From Nostoc sp. KVJ3 (GTDB taxonomy: Bacteria; Cyanobacteriota; Cyanobacteriia; Cyanobacteriales; Nostocaceae): 64,000 bases of DNA. The stretch covers positions 3,188,501 through 3,252,500 of the forward strand of contig NZ_WWFG01000002.1 of assembly GCF_026127265.1 (NCBI RefSeq). The letters run 5' to 3'. Shown piece by piece: positions 8,077 to 16,758 of this stretch. The stretch's first letter is position 1. Every line of letters starts with the position of its first letter. A model generated the notes under the pieces. It was not told where the DNA came from, did not search any database, and saw nothing but the letters and a program-made list of their open reading frames with translations. The position numbers were made by a program, and so were the translations under genes.

Positions 8077-9003
8077 TCACAAAAGCTCCCAACCAGTTCC
8101 TTTATAGCCGTATTGAAAAATTTCTGGATGCAAAATTTCAGCTAAAATTTCTAGAGAATCTACCAGTCGAGGCCCTGGACGATTAAAATAAGAATTGCCA
8201 TCAGTGATGTAGACCCTACCAGCTTGCGTAGCGTGTAGTTTTTCCCACTCTGGACGTTGAGTTAACAATTTGGCTTCTTGGCGAGTGCGATTTAAATCAA
8301 AGCCACAAGGCATAAAAACAATTACATCTGGATTAGTTATTAATAGTGTTTCCCACGGCAAGATAGGAGAAGGCTTACCTATAACAGAAAATAGAGAATG
8401 TCCTCCTGCCAAATTAACTAATTCAGGAATCCAATTAGCGGCAATCATCAAAGGGTCAGTCCACTCGATACAGGCTACAGTAGGAAGTTCATTTAAAGAA
8501 AGCCCTTGGATTCTTTGCTGACATATTTTGACACGAGCTTCTAAATTTTCTAAGACTTTTACCGAGTCTACCCCAAAGATGTTGCCAACTCGTTCAATAT
8601 CAGCCCAAACATCTTGGAGAAGATTGGGTTGTAAAGAAATAATCTGCGGTTTACTGTCAATGAGTCTAGCAACTGCCTTTTCAACCTCATGTAAGCTGAC
8701 AGCACAGACATCGCACTGATCTTGAGTGAGAATATGGGTAGGCTGCAACTGCTCTAAAACATTAGTTTTGATTTCATAAATACTGAGAGCAGATTGCAAT
8801 AAATTATTTACCTCATCGTTAATTTTGCTGCTAGAGGCATTGGAATCTAAGCGTGCTTGGGTACAAACAGGGCGATTGAGGATTTCTGGAGGGTAATCGC
8901 ATTCGTGCGATCGCCCCACAATAGCATTAACCAGCCCTAGTGTCGCTAAAATCTCTGTTCCACCGGGAATCAGGGAAACTATTCTTACATTACTATCCGT
9001 CAT
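8077..9003 (-). CDS. Cobalamin-binding (BtuF-like) periplasmic-binding-fold protein
   Basis: A 308-residue protein of the class III substrate-binding fold (Fe3+-siderophore/B12 type). It begins MTDSNVRIVSLIPGGTEI, has the SHECDYP motif near residues 32-38 and the QDQCDVCAVS stretch near 93-102, both typical of the cobalamin-binding protein family. There is no signal peptide, so it is probably cytoplasmic and may not serve a transporter; no permease or ATPase gene is adjacent. It is transcribed alone, convergent with the exporter pair. The ligand is inferred from family only. Confidence 0.75.
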   Translation of the reverse strand: MTDSNVRIVSLIPGGTEILATLGLVNAIVGRSHECDYPPEILNRPVCTQARLDSNASSSKINDEVNNLLQSALSIYEIKTNVLEQLQPTHILTQDQCDVCAVSLHEVEKAVARLIDSKPQIISLQPNLLQDVWADIERVGNIFGVDSVKVLENLEARVKICQQRIQGLSLNELPTVACIEWTDPLMIAANWIPELVNLAGGHSLFSVIGKPSPILPWETLLITNPDVIVFMPCGFDLNRTRQEAKLLTQRPEWEKLHATQAGRVYITDGNSYFNRPGPRLVDSLEILAEILHPEIFQYGYKGTGWELL

Positions 9004-9505
9004 CGTTCCACCCCCATAAAAGTTGGCGTTACCTTAATTTTCGCAAAATTTGACTCATTAAGTATCTTTCTCTAGGGGAATAACGGTGTTTTGGTAGTCA
9101 TACTGATTATCTATGAAGTTACTCCCAAACAAGAGGCTTTTATCCCTTGCTTCACCAAGCTTGTTTTTGTGTAGTACTAAGAAACAAATTGACTTGCAGC
9201 GCTTTTCAATTAATTAAACTACACTACTCCCCAATTTAAAACACTATACTACTTAATATGTAGAATTACTCGATAGTGGAATTCTTTTAAATGCTAATTA
9301 TCCCCTGGCAAAAATTACTGAAATCAAGTAATAAAAACAATTAGCAAAATTTAGTTTTGAACTCGTTACTTAGAATCAAAAAAAATAATTAGAAAAAATA
9401 TACTTTCCGGTTATGAAAAACCATATCAAGTAATTGTAGTTATACAAAGACAGTTCTACTTTTTGCGTAGAAGTGCAAGGCAAAATTATTTCTTCTTGAG
9501 GTCAA
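9004..9505 (+). other. Spacer with remnant of a PAS domain at its right end
   Basis: Most of this 500-base AT-rich spacer shows nothing recognisable. At 9440-9496, in the frame of the next gene, it reads LYKDSSTFCVEVQGKIISS, then a TGA, then GQV before running into the annotated start. That is the end of a PAS domain, with another in-frame stop (TAG) at 9437-9439. It looks like the eroded N-terminus of the downstream kinase. Confidence 0.6.
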
Positions 9506-11326
9506 GTGATGCAGGTGGTGTCAGCTAGGGATATTACAGAGCAAAAGCAGGCCCAAGAGGCTTTACAAATCAGAGAAAATAGTCGGCGCAAACAAAGCCA
9601 GACGCTAGTACAACTGGCAAGAAGTAAAACATTTCAGCAAGGTAATCTCAATGCAGTATTAAGAGAGATTACAGAAACTGCTGCTCAAACGCTTTTAGTG
9701 AAGCGAGTGGGAGTGTGGCTATATAATGAAGATCGTTCAAAAATTGAATGCATTGATTTATATGATTTAAGCACCAAGGAGCATAGCTTTGGCAACTCAC
9801 TTTCGCAAAAAAATTATCCAGTTTATTTCCAGGCTTTAGAAGAAGAACGAACCATTGCCGCAGATGATGTCAGAAACGACATCAGAACCCAAGAATTATT
9901 AGAGTCTTATCTTGCTGTTTTAGGCATCACATCTCTGCTGGATGCACCAATTTGGCTAGAGGGTCGGTTAGTTGGCGTAGTGTGTCACGAACACATAGGC
10001 GAAAGTCGCCAATGGACTTTGGAAGAAGAGACTTTTGCTGGCTCGATCGCAGATTTTGTTACCCTGGCTATAGAAGCAAGCGAGCGAAACACCGTACAAG
10101 AAGCACTGCGAAAAAGCGAGGCGCAATTTCGGGCGATTTTTGAGCGTTCTTCTATCGGCATTGGACTTATAGATATGAAAGCGCAGATAGTCGATATCAA
10201 TCCAGTACTGTGTGAAATTTTAGGATATAGCCGAGAAGAACTATCCGGCAAGCGCTTTACAGATTATATTTCCACACAAAAGGGAGATTTAAAACTTTAC
10301 AAACAACTGATGTCAGGAATCCGCACAGAGCTAAAGATAACTTCGAGCTTGGGCTTTCAACCTTCCGAACTTCAGGAAGAGGTTGTGGAAAGACATCGCA
10401 TTGAAATGGAAAGACGCTGCTTACATAAAAATGGTAGCCTAGTTTGGACTCACATATCTGTTTCTGTTATACCAGACAGCAATGGTGAACCTGAGTTTTT
10501 TCTAGCGATGATTGAGGATATTACTGAACGCAAGGAAACAGAATTGAAACTGCGTGCCTCTCAAGAAGCAGCAGAAGCTGCTAATCGAGCCAAAAGTGAA
10601 TTTTTAACAACCATGAGCCACGAACTACGAACGCCTCTTAATGCGATTATGGGCTTATCACAGTTACTACAACAAGAAATAGTTGGCTCTCTGAATGAAA
10701 AACAAAGCGAATATGTAAGTTGTATATATAGTAGTGGTGAGCATTTGCTGGCACTGATTAACGATATCCTTGACTTATCTAAGGTAGAAGCAGGTAAAGA
10801 AAAGCTATTAATCTCACCTTTAGCAGTGTCCGACTTATGTAATTATGCTATATGGACAGTGCGCGATCGCGCCTCAGAAAAGGGATTACAACTCACCTGT
10901 GAAATTGACCTAGAAGATGATATTTGCATTGCTGATGAGCGGCGCATCAAGCAAATGCTCCTCAACCTGCTCACCAATGCCATTAAATTTACCCCAGCCG
11001 GCAAGGTATCGTTGGTAGTGAAAAAAGTACCCCAAGGAATAACCTTTACAGTTTCAGATACTGGAATTGGTATAGATTCAAACCAGTTTCAATTTCTATT
11101 TGAACCGTTTAAACAGCTTGACAGTCGGTTAAATCGACAATATGAAGGCACTGGTTTGGGTTTAGCTTTAACCCGCAAATTAGCGCGTTTACATGGTGGA
11201 GATGTTACTTTTACATCCACTTTGGGAAAGGGTAGTCAGTTCACTTTGTTTCTACCAAATCCCTTGCTTTCGGGAGCAATGGAGGATGAACTAGATGGGG
11301 GAGATGGGGAGGAAAATATTGCTTAA
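9506..11326 (+). CDS. GAF-PAS sensor histidine kinase (N-terminally shortened)
   Basis: A 606-residue cytoplasmic kinase. The first residues (MMQVVSARDITEQKQAQEAL) are the tail of a PAS/PAC module. They are followed by a GAF domain (about 35-190), a complete PAS domain (about 200-345), HisKA with phospho-accepting H372 in MSHELRTPLNA, and an ATPase domain with N-box (LLTNAIKFTP), DTGIGI and GTGLGLALT. The start is a GTG at 9506. Just upstream the same frame encodes more PAS sequence interrupted by TGA, so an ancestral N-terminal domain has been lost. The kinase core looks intact. No receiver gene is adjacent. Confidence 0.85.
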   Translation: MMQVVSARDITEQKQAQEALQIRENSRRKQSQTLVQLARSKTFQQGNLNAVLREITETAAQTLLVKRVGVWLYNEDRSKIECIDLYDLSTKEHSFGNSLSQKNYPVYFQALEEERTIAADDVRNDIRTQELLESYLAVLGITSLLDAPIWLEGRLVGVVCHEHIGESRQWTLEEETFAGSIADFVTLAIEASERNTVQEALRKSEAQFRAIFERSSIGIGLIDMKAQIVDINPVLCEILGYSREELSGKRFTDYISTQKGDLKLYKQLMSGIRTELKITSSLGFQPSELQEEVVERHRIEMERRCLHKNGSLVWTHISVSVIPDSNGEPEFFLAMIEDITERKETELKLRASQEAAEAANRAKSEFLTTMSHELRTPLNAIMGLSQLLQQEIVGSLNEKQSEYVSCIYSSGEHLLALINDILDLSKVEAGKEKLLISPLAVSDLCNYAIWTVRDRASEKGLQLTCEIDLEDDICIADERRIKQMLLNLLTNAIKFTPAGKVSLVVKKVPQGITFTVSDTGIGIDSNQFQFLFEPFKQLDSRLNRQYEGTGLGLALTRKLARLHGGDVTFTSTLGKGSQFTLFLPNPLLSGAMEDELDGGDGEENIA

Positions 11327-11378
11327 ATCTTTAAAAAATATGACCCTTACATAAGTCCAAATTTAGTTTTTTTGTAAA

Positions 11379-12302
11379 ATGTCAGACTTAGAAAATTTTA
11401 CACCTAAACTCACAGCAGATGGTTCATTCACCTTTGTCTCTCAAGAGTTTGGTGAATCTTTTCACAGCCATTATGGAGCGAAGCAGGAGAGTTTTTTTAA
11501 GTTTGTGGAACCAACTCAACTGGCTACAATCGCGCAAAAATCAGTCTTGCGGTTGTTAGATGTTTGTTATGGGCTAGGATATAACACAGCTGCTGCTTTG
11601 CAGACAATTTGGACAGTGAATCCCAGTTGTTGCGTTGAAGTAATCGGTTTAGAACTGAATCCAGCAGTACCACAAGCTGCGATCGCTCACCACTTGTTCG
11701 ATAGCTGGGACTTTACTTATACTGAAATTTTGTCCCAGCTTGCTTTTGAGCATCAAGTGCAAACACCTCACCTGAGAGCGAAGCTACTAATTGGTGATGC
11801 TAGAACAACCATCGCCCTAGTCCGTCAGTCGAGTTTTTGGGCAGATGCAATTTTCCTCGATCCTTTCTCACCACCACAGTGTCCTCAATTATGGACTGTT
11901 GAATTTATCAAACAACTGTCATTGTGTTTACATCAAGATGGTCTATTAGCTACCTATTCTTGTGCTGCTGCTGTACGCACAGCCCTTGTATCTGCTGGTT
12001 TAGCTATAGGTTCTACCCCACCCGTAGGTAGGCGATCGCCTGGTACTGTGGCAGCCTATTCTGGGAGTACTGAGTCCAAAAACTGCTCAAGACTGACCAC
12101 TCTCTCACAAGTTGAAAAAGAACACTTGCTAACTCGTGCTGCTATCCCCTATCGCGATCCTCAATTATGCGATCCAACTGAAGTCATAGTAATGCGCCGA
12201 CAACAAGAGCAACAAACCTCCTCTCTCGAACCTACCTCCCATTGGCGAAAAAAATGGCTATTGGGAACACAAGGCAGGGATTTTATGGGAAGTAGTTTGT
12301 AG
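11379..12302 (+). CDS. mnmD: MnmC-like tRNA (5-methylaminomethyl-2-thiouridine) methyltransferase
   Basis: A 307-residue SAM-dependent methyltransferase of the MnmC N-terminal (DUF752) family, which methylates nm5s2U at the wobble position of certain tRNAs. Visible features are the substrate-side stretch DGSFTFVSQEFGESFHS near the N-terminus, the SAM motif LLDVCYGLGYNTA (about residues 58-70), the acidic VIGLELNP, and the catalytic-site FLDPFSPPQCPQLWT (about 164-178). It lacks the FAD oxidase half of enterobacterial MnmC, as is usual for stand-alone MnmD. The gene is 52 bases after the kinase; a functional link is not apparent. Confidence 0.8.
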   Translation: MSDLENFTPKLTADGSFTFVSQEFGESFHSHYGAKQESFFKFVEPTQLATIAQKSVLRLLDVCYGLGYNTAAALQTIWTVNPSCCVEVIGLELNPAVPQAAIAHHLFDSWDFTYTEILSQLAFEHQVQTPHLRAKLLIGDARTTIALVRQSSFWADAIFLDPFSPPQCPQLWTVEFIKQLSLCLHQDGLLATYSCAAAVRTALVSAGLAIGSTPPVGRRSPGTVAAYSGSTESKNCSRLTTLSQVEKEHLLTRAAIPYRDPQLCDPTEVIVMRRQQEQQTSSLEPTSHWRKKWLLGTQGRDFMGSSL

Positions 12303-12874
12303 TTATACTGATTAATGAGGTTCTGTAGAAGACAAGGGAATTTTGCCCCAAGTCTCACCAAGGTCTTCAATTCCAGACAAATTATCTATACTTTACCCAA
12401 GATTCTGATTTCTTTTCCAGATACTTAGGTAACGAGTTTGACAATGTAAGTAAACTAGACTCATAATGTGTTTAATTTTACGTATCTTTAAGCATTGTTT
12501 GGGTATTGCAATAAGCGAGTAAGTAAAAATATGTATACTTAATGATTACCATAAAAACTTCTAAGGAAAAGCCCTATTTTTGAGATAAATTGAGCAATTA
12601 CAGTGCTTATTGGCGTTGTAACTTGAAAAAATATCCGTGAAAAACCTGATTTAAAATTTATACAAATTTATCATACTGGAATTAGAAGCAAAAAATTTGA
12701 CAATAACATATCCTTTGTTCCTAATATAAAAGATACAAGCTGCAAAAAACTCAGATAGGCAGCTTGAGACAATACATAATCCTGATGAAAACTCTGACTC
12801 AGATACAGTAAAACATTAAATTTCTTTTTCAAATCTAAACACTGTTAACTTGTGCAAAAACTTGGAGTGCCTTT
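12303..12874. other. AT-rich spacer, no gene seen
   Basis: About 570 bases without a convincing frame on either strand. The only structure noticed is an 8-bp inverted repeat, CAAGCTGC at 12736-12743 and GCAGCTTG at 12759-12766, about 110 bases before the HD-GYP gene, in what should be its leader or promoter region. Confidence 0.5.
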
Positions 12875-14104
12875 GTGATTCAATGGAAATCCAACCATAC
12901 TGGCTTTACAAAACAAATTGTTAATGAGTCAAACCCCATTAGCACAGTAAAGAGTATCGGTTCAAATCATGCTGTAGGATTGCAAAATAATGTGGAGGCT
13001 TATGCTTTAGGCTTATCTGAAGAAGACCTGATGCTTAAAGATAGTCAAGCTGCCTCTTCTTGGATAAAAGTTGATGTTTGTGGTGATGATTCCTTAGTCT
13101 CTAGAACACTACAAGTAAAAGGTTCTAAAGTGAATGGATTTGATTTAGAACCGCCGAAGGTTTTAGTAGTTGACGATCATGCCGCCAGTCGGATGACTGC
13201 TGTTGCCCTCTTGGGGATGGAAGGATACGAAGTGATTGAGGCAGACAGTGGTTCTATTGTTGTCGGATTGGTAACTCAAAAACAACCAGATTTGATTTTG
13301 CTGGATGTGATGATGCCAGGAATGGATGGATTTGAAGTTTGCCAACTACTAAAACAGGATGAGCAAACTAGGCTAATTCCAGTAATTTTTATTACAGCAT
13401 TAAATGACAGGCGATCGCGCATTCGGGGAATTGAAGTTGGGGCAGATGATTTTCTCACCAAACCCTTTGATCGTGTAGAACTAGCGGCGCGTGTAAAGTC
13501 CTTGGTGCGGCAAAAGCGTCTAAACGAAGATTTAGATCATGCCGAACAAGTACTATTTTCCATTGCTATGTCCATTGAAAGTCGCGATCCCAACACAGGC
13601 AATCATTGTGAACGCCTGGTAAAACTAGGACAAGTTTTTGGTGAATACCTCAACCTCTCACGCTACCAAATTCGAGATTTGATGTGGGGTGGCTATCTCC
13701 ACGATATCGGCAAGGTGGGTATTCCCGATGCAGTGCTATTGAAAAAAAACCAACTCACTCCCGAAGATTGGCAGATAATGCAGCAGCACGTTTTAATTGG
13801 GGAAAAAATCTGCCAGCCACTACGCAGTATGCGGGGTGTAATTCCCATTATTCGCCATCACCACGAGCGCTGGGATGGCTCAGGCTATCCTGATAGACTC
13901 AAGGGGAATGATATTCCCTATCTGGCCCAAGTATTTCAGTTAATTGATATTTACGATGCTTTAACCAGTGAACGACCTTACAAAATAGCCTATACCACAG
14001 AAGAAGCACTTTCAGTAATGCGAGAAGAAGCTAATTCCGGTTGGCGCAATCCTAAACTAATGCAGCAATTTGCCGAGTTTATTCGCTCTTGTCAAGAAAA
14101 ATAG
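12875..14104 (+). CDS. Response regulator with HD-GYP phosphodiesterase domain
   Basis: A 409-residue RpfG-like protein. An N-terminal stretch of about 90 residues has no recognised fold. The receiver domain (about 94-215) follows, with the acidic pair DD (100-101), phospho-accepting D144 in LLDVMMPG and K197 in TKPF. The HD-GYP domain (about 228-405) has HDIGK (276-280) and HHHERWDGSGYP (328-339). Such proteins hydrolyse cyclic di-GMP when phosphorylated. All signature residues are present, so it is expected to be active. The start is GTG at 12875. No cognate kinase is adjacent; the eroded kinase at 9506 is the nearest. Confidence 0.92.
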   Translation: MIQWKSNHTGFTKQIVNESNPISTVKSIGSNHAVGLQNNVEAYALGLSEEDLMLKDSQAASSWIKVDVCGDDSLVSRTLQVKGSKVNGFDLEPPKVLVVDDHAASRMTAVALLGMEGYEVIEADSGSIVVGLVTQKQPDLILLDVMMPGMDGFEVCQLLKQDEQTRLIPVIFITALNDRRSRIRGIEVGADDFLTKPFDRVELAARVKSLVRQKRLNEDLDHAEQVLFSIAMSIESRDPNTGNHCERLVKLGQVFGEYLNLSRYQIRDLMWGGYLHDIGKVGIPDAVLLKKNQLTPEDWQIMQQHVLIGEKICQPLRSMRGVIPIIRHHHERWDGSGYPDRLKGNDIPYLAQVFQLIDIYDALTSERPYKIAYTTEEALSVMREEANSGWRNPKLMQQFAEFIRSCQEK

Positions 14105-14246
14105 TAGGTAGTGGAGGATAATACACTTCTTACAGAAGTAGGGAAAAAGCGTAATCAAAACCCTCGATTAGCTGGTATGATTTGAGCCTATATTTCAAAG
14201 TACCAACAGCATTAATCATAATTTTACTGATAGCTGATAGCTAATT

Positions 14247-15596
14247 ATGGTAGTTGTAGCAATTCTAGCGGCGGGACGCGGCACACGGATGAAATCAAGC
14301 TTACCCAAAGTTTTACATTCTTTGGGGGGGCGATCGCTAATAGAAAGAGTTCTCGAAAGTGTAGAACCACTTTCACCCTCACGGCGAATCGCGATCGTGG
14401 GATATCAGTCCGAGGAAGTGCAAGCCGCCATGCATTCAATTCCCGGCTTGGAGTTTGTCGAACAGACTGTGCAACTGGGAACAGGTCACGCCATCCAACA
14501 ATTACTTCCTCACTTGGAAGATTACACAGGAGATTTACTGATACTTAACGGTGATTTACCGTTGATACGCAGCGAAACTCTCAAGCAGATGTTACAAACT
14601 CATACCCGAAATCAAAACGCCGCCACTATTCTCACCTCACACATATCCGACCCTACAGGCTACGGGCGAGTTTTTTGTAACGATGAAAATATTGTGCAGC
14701 TTATGGTTGAACACAAAGATTGTACTGCTGCTCAAAGACAAAATCAGCGGATTAACGCTGGAGTTTACTGTTTCCGCTGGCCAGATTTGGCAAAAATGCT
14801 TCCTCACTTACAAGCAAACAATGCCCAAAAAGAATACTATCTTACTGATGCCGTGACTCAGGTCGGACAAGTGATGGCAGTAGATGTGGAAGATTATCAA
14901 GAAATTCTCGGCATTAACGATCGCCTACAACTGGCAACAGCATCAGAAATTTTACAAAAACGAGTCAAGGAAAAATGGATGCTAGCAGGTGTCACCCTCA
15001 TCGACCCCACAAGCATTACCATTGATGAAACAGTGGAATTATACCCAGATGTCATTATTGAACCCCAAACTCACCTGCGGGGAAATACAGTAATTCACAC
15101 AGGAAGTCACATTGGTCCAGGAAGTTTAATTGAAAATAGCCACTTGGCTGAAAATGTCACAGTCCAGTATTCAGTAGTAATAAATAGCAGTGTGCAGACA
15201 GGAAGCCGAATCGGCCCTTATGCTCATTTACGCGGTCAGGTAGAGGTAGGTGCTGGTTGTCGTGTGGGGAATTTTGTGGAATTGAAAAATACACAATTAG
15301 GCGATCGCACAAATGCAGCACATTTGTCATATATAGGTGATAGCGTTGTTGGTAATCAGGTAAATATTGGTGCCGGGACAATTACCGCCAATTATGACGG
15401 CGTGAAGAAACATCTTACCAAAATAGGCGATCGCACAAAAACTGGTGCCAATAGCGTTTTAGTTGCTCCACTCACTTTGGGTAATGATGTCTACATCGCA
15501 GCTGGTTCAACTGTTACAGAAGATGTGCCTGATGATTCTCTAGTGATTGCCCGTAGTCGTCAGGTGGTGAAACCAGCTTGGCGGAGGAAAAGTTAG
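14247..15596 (+). CDS. glmU: Bifunctional GlmU: GlcNAc-1-P uridyltransferase / GlcN-1-P acetyltransferase
   Basis: A 449-residue cytoplasmic enzyme that makes UDP-GlcNAc for peptidoglycan and lipopolysaccharide. The N-terminal half is a nucleotidyltransferase with LAAGRGTRMKSSLPKVLH (residues 7-24) and LNGDLPL. The C-terminal half is a left-handed beta-helix acetyltransferase of hexapeptide repeats with GAGTITANYDG and the catalytic-site KTGANS region. Length and domain order are normal. It is monocistronic, between the HD-GYP gene and a hairpin-containing spacer. Confidence 0.95.
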   Translation: MVVVAILAAGRGTRMKSSLPKVLHSLGGRSLIERVLESVEPLSPSRRIAIVGYQSEEVQAAMHSIPGLEFVEQTVQLGTGHAIQQLLPHLEDYTGDLLILNGDLPLIRSETLKQMLQTHTRNQNAATILTSHISDPTGYGRVFCNDENIVQLMVEHKDCTAAQRQNQRINAGVYCFRWPDLAKMLPHLQANNAQKEYYLTDAVTQVGQVMAVDVEDYQEILGINDRLQLATASEILQKRVKEKWMLAGVTLIDPTSITIDETVELYPDVIIEPQTHLRGNTVIHTGSHIGPGSLIENSHLAENVTVQYSVVINSSVQTGSRIGPYAHLRGQVEVGAGCRVGNFVELKNTQLGDRTNAAHLSYIGDSVVGNQVNIGAGTITANYDGVKKHLTKIGDRTKTGANSVLVAPLTLGNDVYIAAGSTVTEDVPDDSLVIARSRQVVKPAWRRKS

Positions 15597-15643
15597 GAAT
15601 GTAATTCTTCTTTCTGCTTCCAGAAAATACTACGTTCTTTAAC

Positions 15644-15662
15644 AGGCAACCAATGGTTGCCT
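15644..15662 (+). terminator. Perfect hairpin downstream of glmU
   Basis: AGGCAACC and GGTTGCCT pair over 8 bp around an AAT loop, 48 bases after the glmU stop. There is no T-run, so termination is a guess; it may be a palindromic repeat. The rest of the 15597-15904 spacer holds only a second inverted repeat, AATGATTC/GAATCATT (15760-15787). Confidence 0.4.
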
Positions 15663-15904
15663 CAATGCTGATTAGCTTACCTTTGGTGAGCTTCGCTAAT
15701 ACATCCACATTGCCACAACGCCTTTATAGTCGCAAATAGTACTTATATTTTCTCGCGAATGATTCAGCATTGCTAAAGAATCATTGACGAGCTAAGTATA
15801 TACGCAATATAATTGTTGTAGTAGAACCTAACGATAGAGTTAATTAAAATATTTTTCCCAGAGAATAAAGACAAGCAATATTGAAGATAATTTGGATGAA
15901 ATAA

Positions 15905-16252
15905 ATGAACACCAAAATTATTGCTTTCTTGGGAATTACCGCAGCTTTTGTAAGCTTAGGAAGCCAAGTGTACGCCCAGTCACCAGCATCCAAAGCAAAT
16001 CCAGGACAATACAGATTTACTGGTGATTCTCTAATTGGAATTGATCGTAGAACAGCCCAAAATGACTTCGGAAGGTTTTTTGAGCAAACGAATCCAGCAA
16101 GCATCTCTAATAATAGAAGAGACAAAACTCCGGCCAAAATCCAATTTAACGAATCATTATCACTACCAGACACTTCTGTTTTCTTAACACCAGCTCGATC
16201 TGGCAATGACAATGACGGATTGCAAGTACAGTTAGATATAAAGAGACAATAA
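15905..16252 (+). CDS. Hypothetical secreted protein
   Basis: A 115-residue protein with a signal peptide (MNTKIIAFLGITAAFVSLG, cleavage probably after QVYA near residue 24). The mature part is polar, rich in Asn, Asp, Arg and Ser, with no cysteine and no recognised motif. It is transcribed alone between glmU and a repeat cluster. Function unknown; location is likely periplasmic or extracellular. Confidence 0.65.
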   Translation: MNTKIIAFLGITAAFVSLGSQVYAQSPASKANPGQYRFTGDSLIGIDRRTAQNDFGRFFEQTNPASISNNRRDKTPAKIQFNESLSLPDTSVFLTPARSGNDNDGLQVQLDIKRQ

Positions 16253-16416
16253 TCAGGTATAAAGGTTGACGCGGCAATTTCAGTTTGTCATTAGTGTCAA
16301 CTTAGATTTGCAAGCCAGTTGCTTATTGCTGTTAAGTAAAGATAAGTTGCGAGCTAATCAGAAAAATTGCTATGGGAATCATATTTGATTGCGTGAAAAA
16401 ATATAAGTATCTGTAG

Positions 16417-16703
16417 GGGAGCCAGTCATTTGGGCAAGTTTCCCGACTTGAGCGTTGCGTTAGCGTAGTGTCTCCTTCAGGAGAAGGAGCGTCACTGGCG
16501 TTGTGTTAGACAAAACGTCGTAACGCACCATAAGCTTAGAGTACTGACATTGTGTTAGCACAGAAAGTACGGCATTAAACCCTTGATAATGGTGCGTTAC
16601 GAACTTCGTTATAACACAACGCCAGTTGCCACAACGGAGGGAACCTCCCTTCGGGTTCACCAGTCGCCTACAGCGCTGGATTCACCGCAACGCACTGGCT
16701 CCC
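16417..16703. repeat. Nested palindromic repeat cluster
   Basis: Three concentric pairs of inverted arms fill this spacer. The outer pair is GGGAGCCAGT (16417-16426) with ACTGGCTCCC (16694-16703). The middle pair is ACTGGCGTTGTGTTA (16494-16508) with TAACACAACGCCAGT (16612-16626). The inner pair is CGTAACGCACCAT (16519-16531) with ATGGTGCGTTACG (16589-16601). The segment 16572-16610 reappears inverted at 60077-60115 (36 of 39 bases). It has no coding capacity and looks like stacked small dispersed repeats. Confidence 0.85.
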
Positions 16704-16706
16704 TCA

Positions 16707-16742
16707 CAATACCTAATTTTGTTCAAAAATCAAATAGGAGTC
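16707..16742. repeat. End of a dispersed repeat shared with 60027-60063
   Basis: The complement of this segment (GACTCCTATTTGATTTTTGA and onward) matches 60027-60063 except for one extra T there. Both copies adjoin the same inner repeat, so they are two copies of one family in opposite orientation. Confidence 0.85.
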
Positions 16743-16758
16743 TTATATCAAAGCAGCT

